NCBI GenBank assembly: GCA_036406595.1
Contig: DASXAR010000005.1
Coordinates: 1 to 39,866, forward strand
Direction of reading: 5' to 3'
DNA: 39,866 nt
Source: VRUE01 sp036406595
GTDB taxonomy: Bacteria > Actinomycetota > Thermoleophilia > Solirubrobacterales > 70-9
Shown here: piece after piece, positions 1 through 8,002 of the stretch
Layout: the number at the start of each line of letters is the position of its first letter
Numbering within the stretch: the first letter of the stretch is position 1
Translations under genes and position numbers: made by a program
Notes under the pieces: model-generated
Databases searched by the model: none
Told to the model about the DNA's origin: nothing
What the model saw: only the letters and a program-made list of their open reading frames with translations

Positions 1-687
1 GCTGCAGCGGGCCGAGGTGTAGCTGCGCTTCGTCCCTCCGGCCTTGTAGCGGCGGCCGACGATCCCGTCGGCATGGGTCACCGACGCGAGCCCTTCGGCG
101 ATGTCAGGAACGTGGATCGTGACGCGGTAGGAGAACGGGCCATGCTCTTTTTCGATCGGCACCTGGAGGACGTACGTCTTGGGGGTGGGGAAGTTCGTGC
201 GCGCGTGGCCGACCACGGTCGGGCGGCCGTTGAGGCGCGGCCCGTTGAAGAGGCTGAGCGGCGAGGTGATCACGACGGCGGCCCCGCCTTCGACCGGCAC
301 GGCGGCTTCGGCGTGCCCGGTGCCGACCAGAGCGCCTCCGCACAGCTTCCGCGCCTGCTTCGGGGTTGTCCCTTCGATCCTCGCCGGCGGGCAGACCGGA
401 AGCCCCTTGGTGGAGAGGCGGCCGTCCTTGTCGAAGTCGAGCCGCACTTCCTCCAGCGGCGGGATCGGCCCCGAATCCGTCGAATGGATATCGATGTGTC
501 CCTTGAAGGAGATTGGCGCGTATGAGTGGCGGGGAAGCTTCTGCGGCGTGAAACCGCCGTCGGCGCGCACTACGATTCTGCCGACCCGGACGAAGGCGCT
601 GTTTGCGTGGCCCGCCAGCGCAAGCGCGATAATGACCGCCAGGGCGCCCGTTTTTCGCAGGGGCATCCGTTTTGACGACTTTCCCAT
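1..687 (-). CDS. Exported protein of a four-cysteine family, copy 1 (partial, 3' end missing)
   Basis: The reading frame is open from an ATG at 687 to the left edge (229 codons, no stop), so about 25-30 residues are missing compared with the two relatives at 4069-4851 and 14142-14921. The N-terminus has basic residues and then a hydrophobic stretch ending near HANSA, which I read as a signal peptide. Shared with the relatives are a proline pair before an acidic strand, the motif LDFDKDG, then KGLPVC, a second Cys about 20 residues later, GTGHAEA, FNG, and a final YKAGG...C. I do not recognise a named domain; the look is of an all-beta secreted protein. An alternative ATG at 666 is possible. 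It diverges from the MMPL gene with 66 bases between starts. The family link is seen directly; a role in envelope lipid handling is only inferred from the neighbours. Confidence 0.8.
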   Translation of the reverse strand, partial: MGKSSKRMPLRKTGALAVIIALALAGHANSAFVRVGRIVVRADGGFTPQKLPRHSYAPISFKGHIDIHSTDSGPIPPLEEVRLDFDKDGRLSTKGLPVCPPARIEGTTPKQARKLCGGALVGTGHAEAAVPVEGGAAVVITSPLSLFNGPRLNGRPTVVGHARTNFPTPKTYVLQVPIEKEHGPFSYRVTIHVPDIAEGLASVTHADGIVGRRYKAGGTKRSYTSARCS

Positions 688-753
688 GATCCTTAACAGA
701 AACTTCGGCATTTCTGCACCCCCTGCGCGGTCTCTACCGCCAAACTACCAGCC

Positions 754-3700
754 GTGCGACTGAGGAGGAGCAGGGGGCGCGACGCGCTGCCCGACGGCGA
801 CGGCCTGCGTGCCCCGATCAGCGCGCGCCGCCCGAGGACCGTTCTCGCGGTCTGCTTCGTCATCGTCCTCTTCCTCGCGATCCTCGGCTTCCAGGTCCAG
901 GACAAGCTCAGCCCGACCTCCCTGAACATCAACGGCACGCCGTCCTCGAAGGCGAACGGCATCCTCCGCGAACACTTCGGCGACACGGCGCTCTTCGCGA
1001 TCCTCCTGCAGGGCCCGAAGAGCGAAATCGACCGCCAGGGCCCCGAGCTGGTCCGCGCGCTGCGCGCCTACGACCCGAAGATCACCACGCTTTCCCCCTG
1101 GGACCGCGGCTCGGTCGGCCAGCTGCGGCCGGGACCGACGCGCGCCCTGATCCTCACCGACTTCCACGTCGACATCGGCCACGCGGTCAACCACAGCGTC
1201 GAGGACCTCGAAGAAATCCTCGAACAACACGTACACCCTCCGGTGACCGCGACGCAGTCGGGCTTTGCGACGCTTTCGCGCGCCCTTCAGGAGGAATCGA
1301 TCGCGGCCAGCGAGCGCGGCGAGCTGATTGCGCTGCCGATCCTGCTGATCGTCCTGCTGCTCGTCTTCCGCTCGCCGATCGCGGCGGCGATCCCTCTCAC
1401 CTTCGGCGCAATCACCGTCTTCACGTCAAGCGGCGTGCTGACGATCGTCACCAGATGGTACGGGGTCGACGCCTTCGCGCTGACCGTCTGCACGATGATG
1501 GGCTTAGCCCTGGGCGTGGACTACGCCCTGCTGATGGTGTCGCGCTTCCGGGAGGAGCTGATGGCCGGCGCCACCCCGTTCGAGGCCGCATCGACGACGA
1601 GGCGGGCCGCGGGGCGAACCGTGATCTTCGCCGGCAGCACGCTGATGTCCTCGATGCTGGTGGCGTTCTTCGTCGTGCCGGGCGCTCTGCTCGCCTCGCT
1701 GGCGGCGACCGTGATGCTCGTCGTCGCGATCAGCGTCAGCGTCGCCGTGATCGCCGGCCCCGCGGTGCTGGTCCTGCTCGGCCACAACGTCAACCGCTGG
1801 CGGATCGGCGCGCTTCCCACCGAAGACGGCAGCTCGGGGCTGATGACCCTGGTCGGCGGCGCGCTGCGCCGGCCGGTCTTCGTCTGCATCGTCGTCGGCG
1901 CGGTCGTCCTCTCGCTGGCGACGCCGGCGATCGGGCTGAAGACGGGCCCGCCCAGCGCCCAGCAGCTGAACCGCCACAACACCGCCCGCCAGGACGCCGA
2001 ACTGATCAACGAAACGATCACCCCGGGCTTCGATGCGCCGTTCGTGATGGTCGCCTCGACGAAGCACGGCGCGATCACCGACCCCGACCGGATGGCGGCC
2101 CTCTCGCGGTGGCAGAACAGGATCGCCGAAAGCCCCGGCATCCAGCTCGTGATCGGCCCGGAGCAGGTCTCGAAGAACGTCGCGCCGCTGCGCGAACAGG
2201 GCAACTCGCTACTGGTCAAGAACGGTGGGCCGGCGGAAAGCCTCAGTCGTCTCGGCCACAACCTCGACCGGGCGGCGAACGGGGTCGGCGAACTCCGCGG
2301 CGGCATCTCCGAAGCGAGCGACGGCGCCGCCCTGCTCGCCGAAGGCTCCGACGGCGCCGAGGAAGGCGCGCTCAAACTCGCGACGGGGCTGGGGCGCGCC
2401 ACGGCCGGAAGCGAAGAAGCCGTCGACGCCCTCGGCAAAATCGCCAAGGGCAGCGAAGCGCTCGCGAAGGGCGAGGCAAAGGCCGTCGAAGGCGACTTCG
2501 CGCTGAAGGAAGGGCTCGATTCGATCGAAGCAAACCTGCGAAACAACGGCCTCCGCCTCTCGCGCAAGCTGCAGAAGTCGCTGTCGAAGCGAGCCCACGA
2601 GCAGACCCCGGCGCTGCAGGGCTCGGCGCAGAGCGCCAGCGAACAGGCGAACGCCGCGGTGCAGCAGCTGGAAGCGATGACGAGCGGCAAATCGGATCCC
2701 AACTACGGCGCCGCGCTCGCGGCGGCGCGCCAGGCCGCGGCGACGGAGGGCGACCTCCCCGCCGAGCTCGACACGCTGCAAAAGGGCCTCGTCGCCGATT
2801 ACGAAACCGCCAAGGAAGTCACCTTCTGGTGGACCTCGAGCATCCCGGAAATAAGGAAAATGCAGAGCCTCTCCCAGCGCCTGTACGACGGACAGCTCGA
2901 ACTGCAAAAAGGCGCGAAGGATCTCGCCTCGGGCTCGAAAAAGCTCTCCGACGAAAGCAACGGGCTCGCCGAAGGCCTCAACCGCCTCGGGTCCGGGGCG
3001 GAGAGGCTCGCGAGCGGCATCTCCGAACTGACCGACGGGGCGGTCGCGCTCGAAACGGGCCTCGGCGAAGCCTTCCACGAAAGCTACCCGCTGCAGACCG
3101 GGCTGCGCCGCGCCAACGTCAGGGTCCTCGCCAACGCCAAGCAGGTCGACAAACAGACCGGCGAACTGCGCGAAAAATCCCCCGGCATCTTCGACTCCGG
3201 CTACTTCGTCCTCTCCGCGGTCGACGGGGCTCCGGCCAAACAGCGCAAGCGGGCCGGCGAAGTGGTCGACGTCGAACACGGCGGCCAGGCGGCGACGATG
3301 ACCGTCTTCTCCCACTGCACCTTCAACAGCGACTGCTCGATCGCGCTCCACAAGAAACTCGAAAGGGACGCCGGTGAGCTGGCCAGCGAAACCGGGCTGA
3401 CCACCGGAATCGCAGGCGGCGCCGCGACCCTCAACGACTACAGCCGGGTGACCCGGGAACGGATCCCGATCGTGATCGCCTCGATCACCATCGTCACCTT
3501 CCTGATCATGGTGATCATCCTGCGGGCGCTGCCGCTGGCGGCGATCGCGGTCGGCCTCAACCTGGCCACGGTGGCGGTCGCGTTCGGGGTGCTGACGCTG
3601 ATGTTCAACGTCCCCGACACCCTGCCGTTCGGCGGCCAGTCCTACATCGACGTGGTCGGGGGCACGATGATCTTCGGGGTGGTCTTCGGGTTATCGATCG

Positions 3701-4023
3701 ACTACGCCGTCTTCCTGCTGATCAGGATGCGCGAGCGCTACGAAGAGGACGGCGACAACGCCGCCGCTATCCGCTTCGGCCTGGAGAAGACGGCGCGGGT
3801 GATCACCGGCGCCGCGGTGATCATGATGGCCGTCTTCATCGCCTTCGCGATCGCGCCGATCGCCAACGTCAGCCAGCTCGGGACGGGGCTCACCGTCGCG
3901 GTCCTGCTCGACGCGACGGTGGTCCGGATCGTCTTCCTGCCGGCGCTGATGCTGCTGCTCGGCGACCGCGTCTGGTGGATGCCGCAGTGGTTGCAGCGGG
4001 TGATCCCCAAATTCGACGTCTGA
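754..4023 (+). CDS. MMPL/RND-family membrane transporter
   Basis: A 1089-residue protein with the MMPL layout. One transmembrane helix lies near residues 28-47, followed by an extracytoplasmic loop, a helix bundle near 190-340 (with ALGVDYALLMVSRFREEL) and one more helix. A very large extracytoplasmic domain spans roughly 390-890, and a final helix bundle near 895-1075 contains the matching GLSIDYAVFLLIRMRERY. The paired GxDYA motifs are typical of the proton-relay helices of this superfamily. The second loop has many Ala/Gly-rich repeats of the LA-x-G-x-x-x-L kind (near 530-620 and 715-780), as in YhgE/Pip-like extracytoplasmic segments, and should be helical. MMPL proteins usually export lipids or lipid-linked products using the proton gradient; the substrate here is unknown. 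The start is GTG with no clear ribosome binding site. Its position beside six Mce genes suggests a shared lipid-trafficking role. Confidence 0.93.
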   Translation: MRLRRSRGRDALPDGDGLRAPISARRPRTVLAVCFVIVLFLAILGFQVQDKLSPTSLNINGTPSSKANGILREHFGDTALFAILLQGPKSEIDRQGPELVRALRAYDPKITTLSPWDRGSVGQLRPGPTRALILTDFHVDIGHAVNHSVEDLEEILEQHVHPPVTATQSGFATLSRALQEESIAASERGELIALPILLIVLLLVFRSPIAAAIPLTFGAITVFTSSGVLTIVTRWYGVDAFALTVCTMMGLALGVDYALLMVSRFREELMAGATPFEAASTTRRAAGRTVIFAGSTLMSSMLVAFFVVPGALLASLAATVMLVVAISVSVAVIAGPAVLVLLGHNVNRWRIGALPTEDGSSGLMTLVGGALRRPVFVCIVVGAVVLSLATPAIGLKTGPPSAQQLNRHNTARQDAELINETITPGFDAPFVMVASTKHGAITDPDRMAALSRWQNRIAESPGIQLVIGPEQVSKNVAPLREQGNSLLVKNGGPAESLSRLGHNLDRAANGVGELRGGISEASDGAALLAEGSDGAEEGALKLATGLGRATAGSEEAVDALGKIAKGSEALAKGEAKAVEGDFALKEGLDSIEANLRNNGLRLSRKLQKSLSKRAHEQTPALQGSAQSASEQANAAVQQLEAMTSGKSDPNYGAALAAARQAAATEGDLPAELDTLQKGLVADYETAKEVTFWWTSSIPEIRKMQSLSQRLYDGQLELQKGAKDLASGSKKLSDESNGLAEGLNRLGSGAERLASGISELTDGAVALETGLGEAFHESYPLQTGLRRANVRVLANAKQVDKQTGELREKSPGIFDSGYFVLSAVDGAPAKQRKRAGEVVDVEHGGQAATMTVFSHCTFNSDCSIALHKKLERDAGELASETGLTTGIAGGAATLNDYSRVTRERIPIVIASITIVTFLIMVIILRALPLAAIAVGLNLATVAVAFGVLTLMFNVPDTLPFGGQSYIDVVGGTMIFGVVFGLSIDYAVFLLIRMRERYEEDGDNAAAIRFGLEKTARVITGAAVIMMAVFIAFAIAPIANVSQLGTGLTVAVLLDATVVRIVFLPALMLLLGDRVWWMPQWLQRVIPKFDV

Positions 4024-4029
4024 TCGCGA

Positions 4030-4056
4030 AGGGGGACCCCGCCGCGAGGGCCCCCT
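4030..4056. terminator. GC-rich hairpin between convergent genes
   Basis: AGGGGG at 4030-4035 pairs with CCCCCT at 4051-4056, and inside this CCC at 4037-4039 can pair with GGG at 4048-4050. The hairpin sits seven bases past the MMPL stop and just before the stop of the convergent exported-protein gene. There is no T-run, so termination is inferred from position and stem strength only. Confidence 0.45.
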
Positions 4057-4068
4057 CCTCTGGTGCGC

Positions 4069-4851
4069 CTACTTCTTCTTCTTGCAGGGCCCCGAGACCT
4101 TCGGCGTCAACGATTCACCGTCTTTGAAGACGAATTTGCCGCGGGCCTTGAGCTTGCCCCGCTTGCAGGTCGAGCTGATGAAGCCGACCTGCTTCCCCTT
4201 GTACTTGAAGACCTTCTTGATCTTCGTCTGGAAGTCGATCAGCGCGCCCTGCCCACCGCCGAACGGCGGAATCGTCAGGTCCAGGCGTGGGCCGTAGCCT
4301 TCCTTGTTGAAGTTCGTCACGGGCCCCGCGAGGACCGCCGTCACCGTGACCGGGGTCGTCCCGTAGGTGTGCAGGATTATCACCGGATGACCGTGTTCCG
4401 GCCTTCCGTTGAAAGCCGTGACCGTCTGCTCCACGTTGAAGACCTGTTTGTTGACCGGAAGCAGGGCGTGCGCTGTGCCGCTGCCGATTTTCGCCTTCTT
4501 GCACTTTCGTTCGGCTTCTTCGGTGGAGGTGTTCTCGATCGAGCTGCGGTCGCAGGTCGGGAATCCCTTGGTGAAGATCTTCGTCTCCTTGTCGAAATCG
4601 AGGATCGCCTCCACGGCGGGAGAGGGGACGCCGGTGGGATTGGTCGCGCTCGAGGTCTTGGTCTTGACGTTGAGAGTGACCGGGGTCTGCTTTGTCGCCG
4701 ACAGGCCTCTCGGCGAGATGTTGACGGCGATGCTCTGAGTGTTTCCATCGGCCCCGGTGAGGGTCGGGCTCTGCTCTCCTGAGGCGCTTACCGCCGCGGC
4801 GGCTGCGGCGAGCGCGGAGAGGACGACGGCAATTGACAGACGTTTGCGCAT
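4069..4851 (-). CDS. Exported protein of a four-cysteine family, copy 2
   Basis: A 260-residue protein starting at the ATG at 4851, chosen over a TTG six bases upstream because AGGAG lies eight bases before the ATG. Residues 1-24 form a signal peptide (MRKR, then an Ala-rich core, then VSASG). The mature part shares with copies 1 and 3 the block ILDFDKE..TKGFPTC, a second Cys in AERKC, IGSGTAHA, AFNG, then FKYKG, SSTC and a final GPC. Four cysteines line up with copy 3, which suggests two disulfides. The tail is basic (KKKK). No known domain is recognised. It lies between the MMPL gene (convergent, 45 bases) and the mce operon (divergent, 191 bases between starts), so its promoter region abuts that of the mce operon and the two could be controlled together. 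Confidence 0.85.
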   Translation of the reverse strand: MRKRLSIAVVLSALAAAAAAVSASGEQSPTLTGADGNTQSIAVNISPRGLSATKQTPVTLNVKTKTSSATNPTGVPSPAVEAILDFDKETKIFTKGFPTCDRSSIENTSTEEAERKCKKAKIGSGTAHALLPVNKQVFNVEQTVTAFNGRPEHGHPVIILHTYGTTPVTVTAVLAGPVTNFNKEGYGPRLDLTIPPFGGGQGALIDFQTKIKKVFKYKGKQVGFISSTCKRGKLKARGKFVFKDGESLTPKVSGPCKKKK

Positions 4852-4929
4852 TGGCAATGGCTCCTGAGTTCGATTTCGATCAAGGTGCCTCCCGCTGAAA
4901 TAACCGTCCGAAGTGTCCAGAGTAGCGCG

Positions 4930-4944
4930 TTGACTTCCAGTTAA
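4930..4944. promoter_or_regulatory. Imperfect palindrome in the divergent region before the mce operon
   Basis: TTGACT-TCC-AGTTAA is an inverted repeat with one mismatch per arm. It lies between the divergent starts of the exported-protein gene (4851) and the first mce gene (5043). TTGACT also looks like a -35 box for the mce direction, but I find no convincing -10 about 17 bases downstream. It could be an operator or a -35 element; function is inferred. Confidence 0.3.
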
Positions 4945-5001
4945 GTCCTGCCTGAGGCACGCTCTGGCGGCAGGTCGCTCGGATACGATTCTGCGGCCGT
5001 T

Positions 5002-5017
5002 CCTCCGGGTCCGGAGG
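5002..5017. promoter_or_regulatory. Perfect 16-base palindrome upstream of the first mce gene
   Basis: CCTCCGG-GT-CCGGAGG has perfect seven-base arms. It lies 25 bases before the GTG of the first mce gene and just downstream of a possible -10 box TACGAT at 4984-4989. The size and place suit a repressor operator, for example for the TetR protein encoded at 15059-15745, but it could also form a leader hairpin. Confidence 0.4.
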
Positions 5018-5042
5018 CCGGGGGAACCGCAAGCGACGACCC

Positions 5043-6449
5043 GTGGCTGCTAATCGTTTAGGCGAGGAGAAAGGCCCGGCGCAACGCCAGGGGATCACCC
5101 GCGGCCGCGCCGCCGCTATCGCTGCCCTCGCGGCGGTCGTAATCGCCCTCGCCGTGATCATCTTCAGCGGCGACGGCAGCCACCACTACAAGCTCGTCTT
5201 CCAGAACGCCAGCCAGCTCGTCCCCGACAACCAGGTGATGATCGGCGGCAGCCCGGTCGGCTCGGTCGAAAGCATCGACCTCACCGACGACAACCTCGCC
5301 GAAGTCGACGTCAGCGTCGACCAGCAGCTGCACGAGGGGACGACGGCGACGATCCGGGCCACCTCCCTCTCGGGCGTCGCCAACCACTACGTCTCGATCA
5401 GCCCCGGGCCGAACAGCAACCCCGACCTCGACGACGGCTCCCAGCTCGGGCTCGAATCGACCAGCACCCCGGTCGACCTCGACCAGTTCCTCAACACCTT
5501 CCCCAACCCCGTGCGCCGCGCTCTCGGCGACTTCGTCAGGGGCAACGCGGAGATCTGGAGAGGCGTCGGCCCGCAGGCGAGGCAGTCGTTCAAGTACTTC
5601 GCGCCGGTCCTCAACCGCGCCTCCGCCTTCGCCCATCAGCTCAACGCCGACCAGCGCCTCCTGGCCCGCTTCGTGGTCAGCTCGGCGAAGCTCTCGACCG
5701 CCGTCGCGCAACGCGGCGAAGCGCTCTCCGGCGCAATCTCCAACGCGACCGCCGCCTCGGAAGCGATCGCCAGCCAGAACGTCGCATTCGACCGCACCCT
5801 CCGCCTCCTCCCTCCGGTCTTCCGTCAGGCGAACACGACCTTCGTCAACCTCCGGGCGGCGCTCGACGACCTCGACCCACTGGTCGAAACCTCGAAGCCC
5901 GCGACAAAGGATCTGGCGCCGTTCCTGCGGGAAATCCGACCGGTGCTGGCGATGGCCGTCCCGGTCTTCCGAAATCTCCGCCTCAGCGTGCGCAAGCCCG
6001 GCTTCGCCAACGACTCGGCGGAACTGCTCGGCTTCCTGCCCTCGGTCGAGCAGCGGGCCTCGAAGGCATTCCCTCATGCCGAAGGGGCAATCGAAGCGTT
6101 CCAGCCCAACCTCGAATTCGCGCGGGCCTACACCCCGGACATCTTCAACGCGATCGCCGGCGTCGGTCAGGCCGCCGCCAACTACGACGCGGACGGCAAC
6201 TACGTCCGCACGGCGTTCTCCGGCCTCAACCTCTTTGACACCGGCGGCGGCAGCGGCGTCCTCGAACCGATCCCGCCGAGCCAGCAGCTCGACCCCTACG
6301 GCAGCTCGGCGGCGGTCCGGACCCGCTGCCCCGGCGGCGCGACCCAGCCCGCCCCCGACGGCTCCAACCCGTTCACGGAACCGCCCTTCACCGGCGCCAG
6401 CGTGACCCCCTCCGAATGCGACCCGGCCGACGTGCCCCCCGGACCATGA
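5043..6449 (+). CDS. Mce/MlaD-domain protein, first of six
   Basis: A 468-residue protein. A transmembrane anchor lies near residues 22-42, directly followed by the MlaD/MCE beta domain at about 47-120 (QNASQLVPDNQVMIGGSPVG, then ISPGP), which in this superfamily forms a ring or tunnel that carries lipid. Residues about 130-380 are mostly helical with the usual VDLDQFLNTF entry, as in the Mce4-type helical region. The C-terminus is Pro/Gly-rich and holds the only two cysteines (RTRCPG and SECDP). The GTG start has no obvious ribosome binding site. It begins a run of six co-directional genes whose starts overlap the previous stop. Glu codons are 14 GAA to 5 GAG, unlike purA nearby. Family assignment is firm; the substrate is unknown. 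Confidence 0.93.
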   Translation: MAANRLGEEKGPAQRQGITRGRAAAIAALAAVVIALAVIIFSGDGSHHYKLVFQNASQLVPDNQVMIGGSPVGSVESIDLTDDNLAEVDVSVDQQLHEGTTATIRATSLSGVANHYVSISPGPNSNPDLDDGSQLGLESTSTPVDLDQFLNTFPNPVRRALGDFVRGNAEIWRGVGPQARQSFKYFAPVLNRASAFAHQLNADQRLLARFVVSSAKLSTAVAQRGEALSGAISNATAASEAIASQNVAFDRTLRLLPPVFRQANTTFVNLRAALDDLDPLVETSKPATKDLAPFLREIRPVLAMAVPVFRNLRLSVRKPGFANDSAELLGFLPSVEQRASKAFPHAEGAIEAFQPNLEFARAYTPDIFNAIAGVGQAAANYDADGNYVRTAFSGLNLFDTGGGSGVLEPIPPSQQLDPYGSSAAVRTRCPGGATQPAPDGSNPFTEPPFTGASVTPSECDPADVPPGP

Positions 6450-8002
6450 GAAAAGCGCTGATCGCAATTGCCGCCGTCGCCGCGATCGTCCTGATCGTCG
6501 TCCTCGTCTCCGGAGGCGGCGGCGACAACAACGGCTACATCGTGCGCGGCATCTTCGACAACAGCTCCTTCATGGTCGAAGGGGAGGAAGTGCGGGTGGC
6601 GGGAGCCACCGTCGGCGAAATCGAATCGGTCGACGTGACGATGCCGGGCGAGGTCGACAGCTACTCGAAGGCCGGCAAGCCGGAAGCGATTCCCGGCAAG
6701 GCGGTGCTCGAGATGAAGATCACCGATCCGGGCTTCCAGGACTTCCGCAAAGACGCCAGCTGCCTGATCCGGCCCCAGTCGCTGATCGGTGAGAAGTTCG
6801 TCGATTGCCAGCCGACGCTGCCCCGCGCACCGGGCTCGAAGCCCCCGCCCGAACTGGAAGAAATCCCCGACGGCCAGCCCGGCGCGGGCCAGTTCCTGCT
6901 GCCGCTTGAGAACAACAGCACCAGCGTCGACCCCGACCTGGTCAACAACATCCAGCGCCTTCCGTACTCGCAGCGCTTCCGGATCATCCTCAACGAATTC
7001 GGCGCCGGCCTGGCGGCGCGCGGCGAAGACATCGAGGAAGCGGTGAAGCGGGCCAACCCCGCCCTGCGCGACGCCGACCGCTTCTTCGCGATCCTCGCCA
7101 ACCAGCGCGACCAGCTCAACAAGCTCGCCGCCGACTCCGAGCAGATCCTCGGCCCGCTCTCGCGCCAGCGGGCCCACTTCGCCGGCTTCTTCGTCAACTC
7201 GGGCGCGGCCGCCGAAGCGACGACCGAACGCGGCGAGGAACTCGAAGCCTCGCTGCGAAAGCTGCCGCAGTTCATGCGCGAGTTCCGCACCACGCTGCGC
7301 AGCCTCCAGGGCTTCTCGAACTCCGCCGTGCCGGTCTTCACCGAACTCGGCCGCGCCGCCCCGACCCTGACCAGCGCGACTCGGGCGCTGACCCCGTTCA
7401 GCGCCGCCTCCACCGTCTCGCTGAAGTCGCTCGGCGCCGCCGGCGAAGCGTCCGGCCCGACCTTCCACGCCGCCACGCCGGTGGTCCGCACCGCGAGCAG
7501 GCTCGCGCGCAGCGGCGTCAAGCCGACCTCCGAACTCGCCAAGTTCCTGGTCAGCATCAGGAAGACGAAGGGATTCGACCGGCTGGTGGACACGATCTAC
7601 AGTGGCGCCGGAGCCGTCAACGAATTCGACCAGTACGGCCACTTCATCCGCACCCTCGTCGCGATCGTCGACTGCACCGACTACCAGCTCGGCTTCCGAG
7701 GCCAGTGCAACGCGAACTTCACCGGCGCTGCGAATGCGAGCGTCGCGCCGCTCGACATCCACGCGCTCTACCAGCGCGCGATCGAAGAAGAAGCGAAGGA
7801 AGGCGGCGGCACGGCGGCCGGCAGCGTCGTGGGACCGCCGCTTCCCTCGATCTCCGAAGCCCGGCCCCCCGCCGCGCCGGAAGCCGGCCAGGGTGAAGGG
7901 CTGGGGGAAGGCGAAGGGCTCGGCGAAGGCGAAGCGTCGGGCGCCGAAACGCCTGAAGCGACCGCCCAGAAAGCTCTCCTCGACTACTTCCTGAAGCGAT
8001 GA
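6446..8002 (+). CDS. Mce/MlaD-domain protein, second of six
   Basis: A 518-residue protein. I chose the ATG at 6446 because it overlaps the previous stop in an ATGA arrangement and puts a clean anchor helix at residues 2-22 (MRKALIAIAAV...); an in-frame ATG 30 bases upstream would add a Pro/Arg-rich leader. The MCE domain spans about 28-140 and contains a local cysteine pair (SCLIRP and FVDCQP) not seen in the other five. The helical region follows, then the C-terminal pair VDCTD and RGQCN. The end is low-complexity Gly/Glu (GEGLGEGEGLGEGE), encoded by an 18-base tandem repeat near 7897-7932. This is a component of the same Mce assembly. Confidence 0.92.
   Translation: MRKALIAIAAVAAIVLIVVLVSGGGGDNNGYIVRGIFDNSSFMVEGEEVRVAGATVGEIESVDVTMPGEVDSYSKAGKPEAIPGKAVLEMKITDPGFQDFRKDASCLIRPQSLIGEKFVDCQPTLPRAPGSKPPPELEEIPDGQPGAGQFLLPLENNSTSVDPDLVNNIQRLPYSQRFRIILNEFGAGLAARGEDIEEAVKRANPALRDADRFFAILANQRDQLNKLAADSEQILGPLSRQRAHFAGFFVNSGAAAEATTERGEELEASLRKLPQFMREFRTTLRSLQGFSNSAVPVFTELGRAAPTLTSATRALTPFSAASTVSLKSLGAAGEASGPTFHAATPVVRTASRLARSGVKPTSELAKFLVSIRKTKGFDRLVDTIYSGAGAVNEFDQYGHFIRTLVAIVDCTDYQLGFRGQCNANFTGAANASVAPLDIHALYQRAIEEEAKEGGGTAAGSVVGPPLPSISEARPPAAPEAGQGEGLGEGEGLGEGEASGAETPEATAQKALLDYFLKR

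Noticed and set aside
1455..3377. Plus-strand frame of 640 codons inside the MMPL gene
   Set aside because: Arg/Gly-rich translation with no motif, in another frame of a convincing transporter gene.
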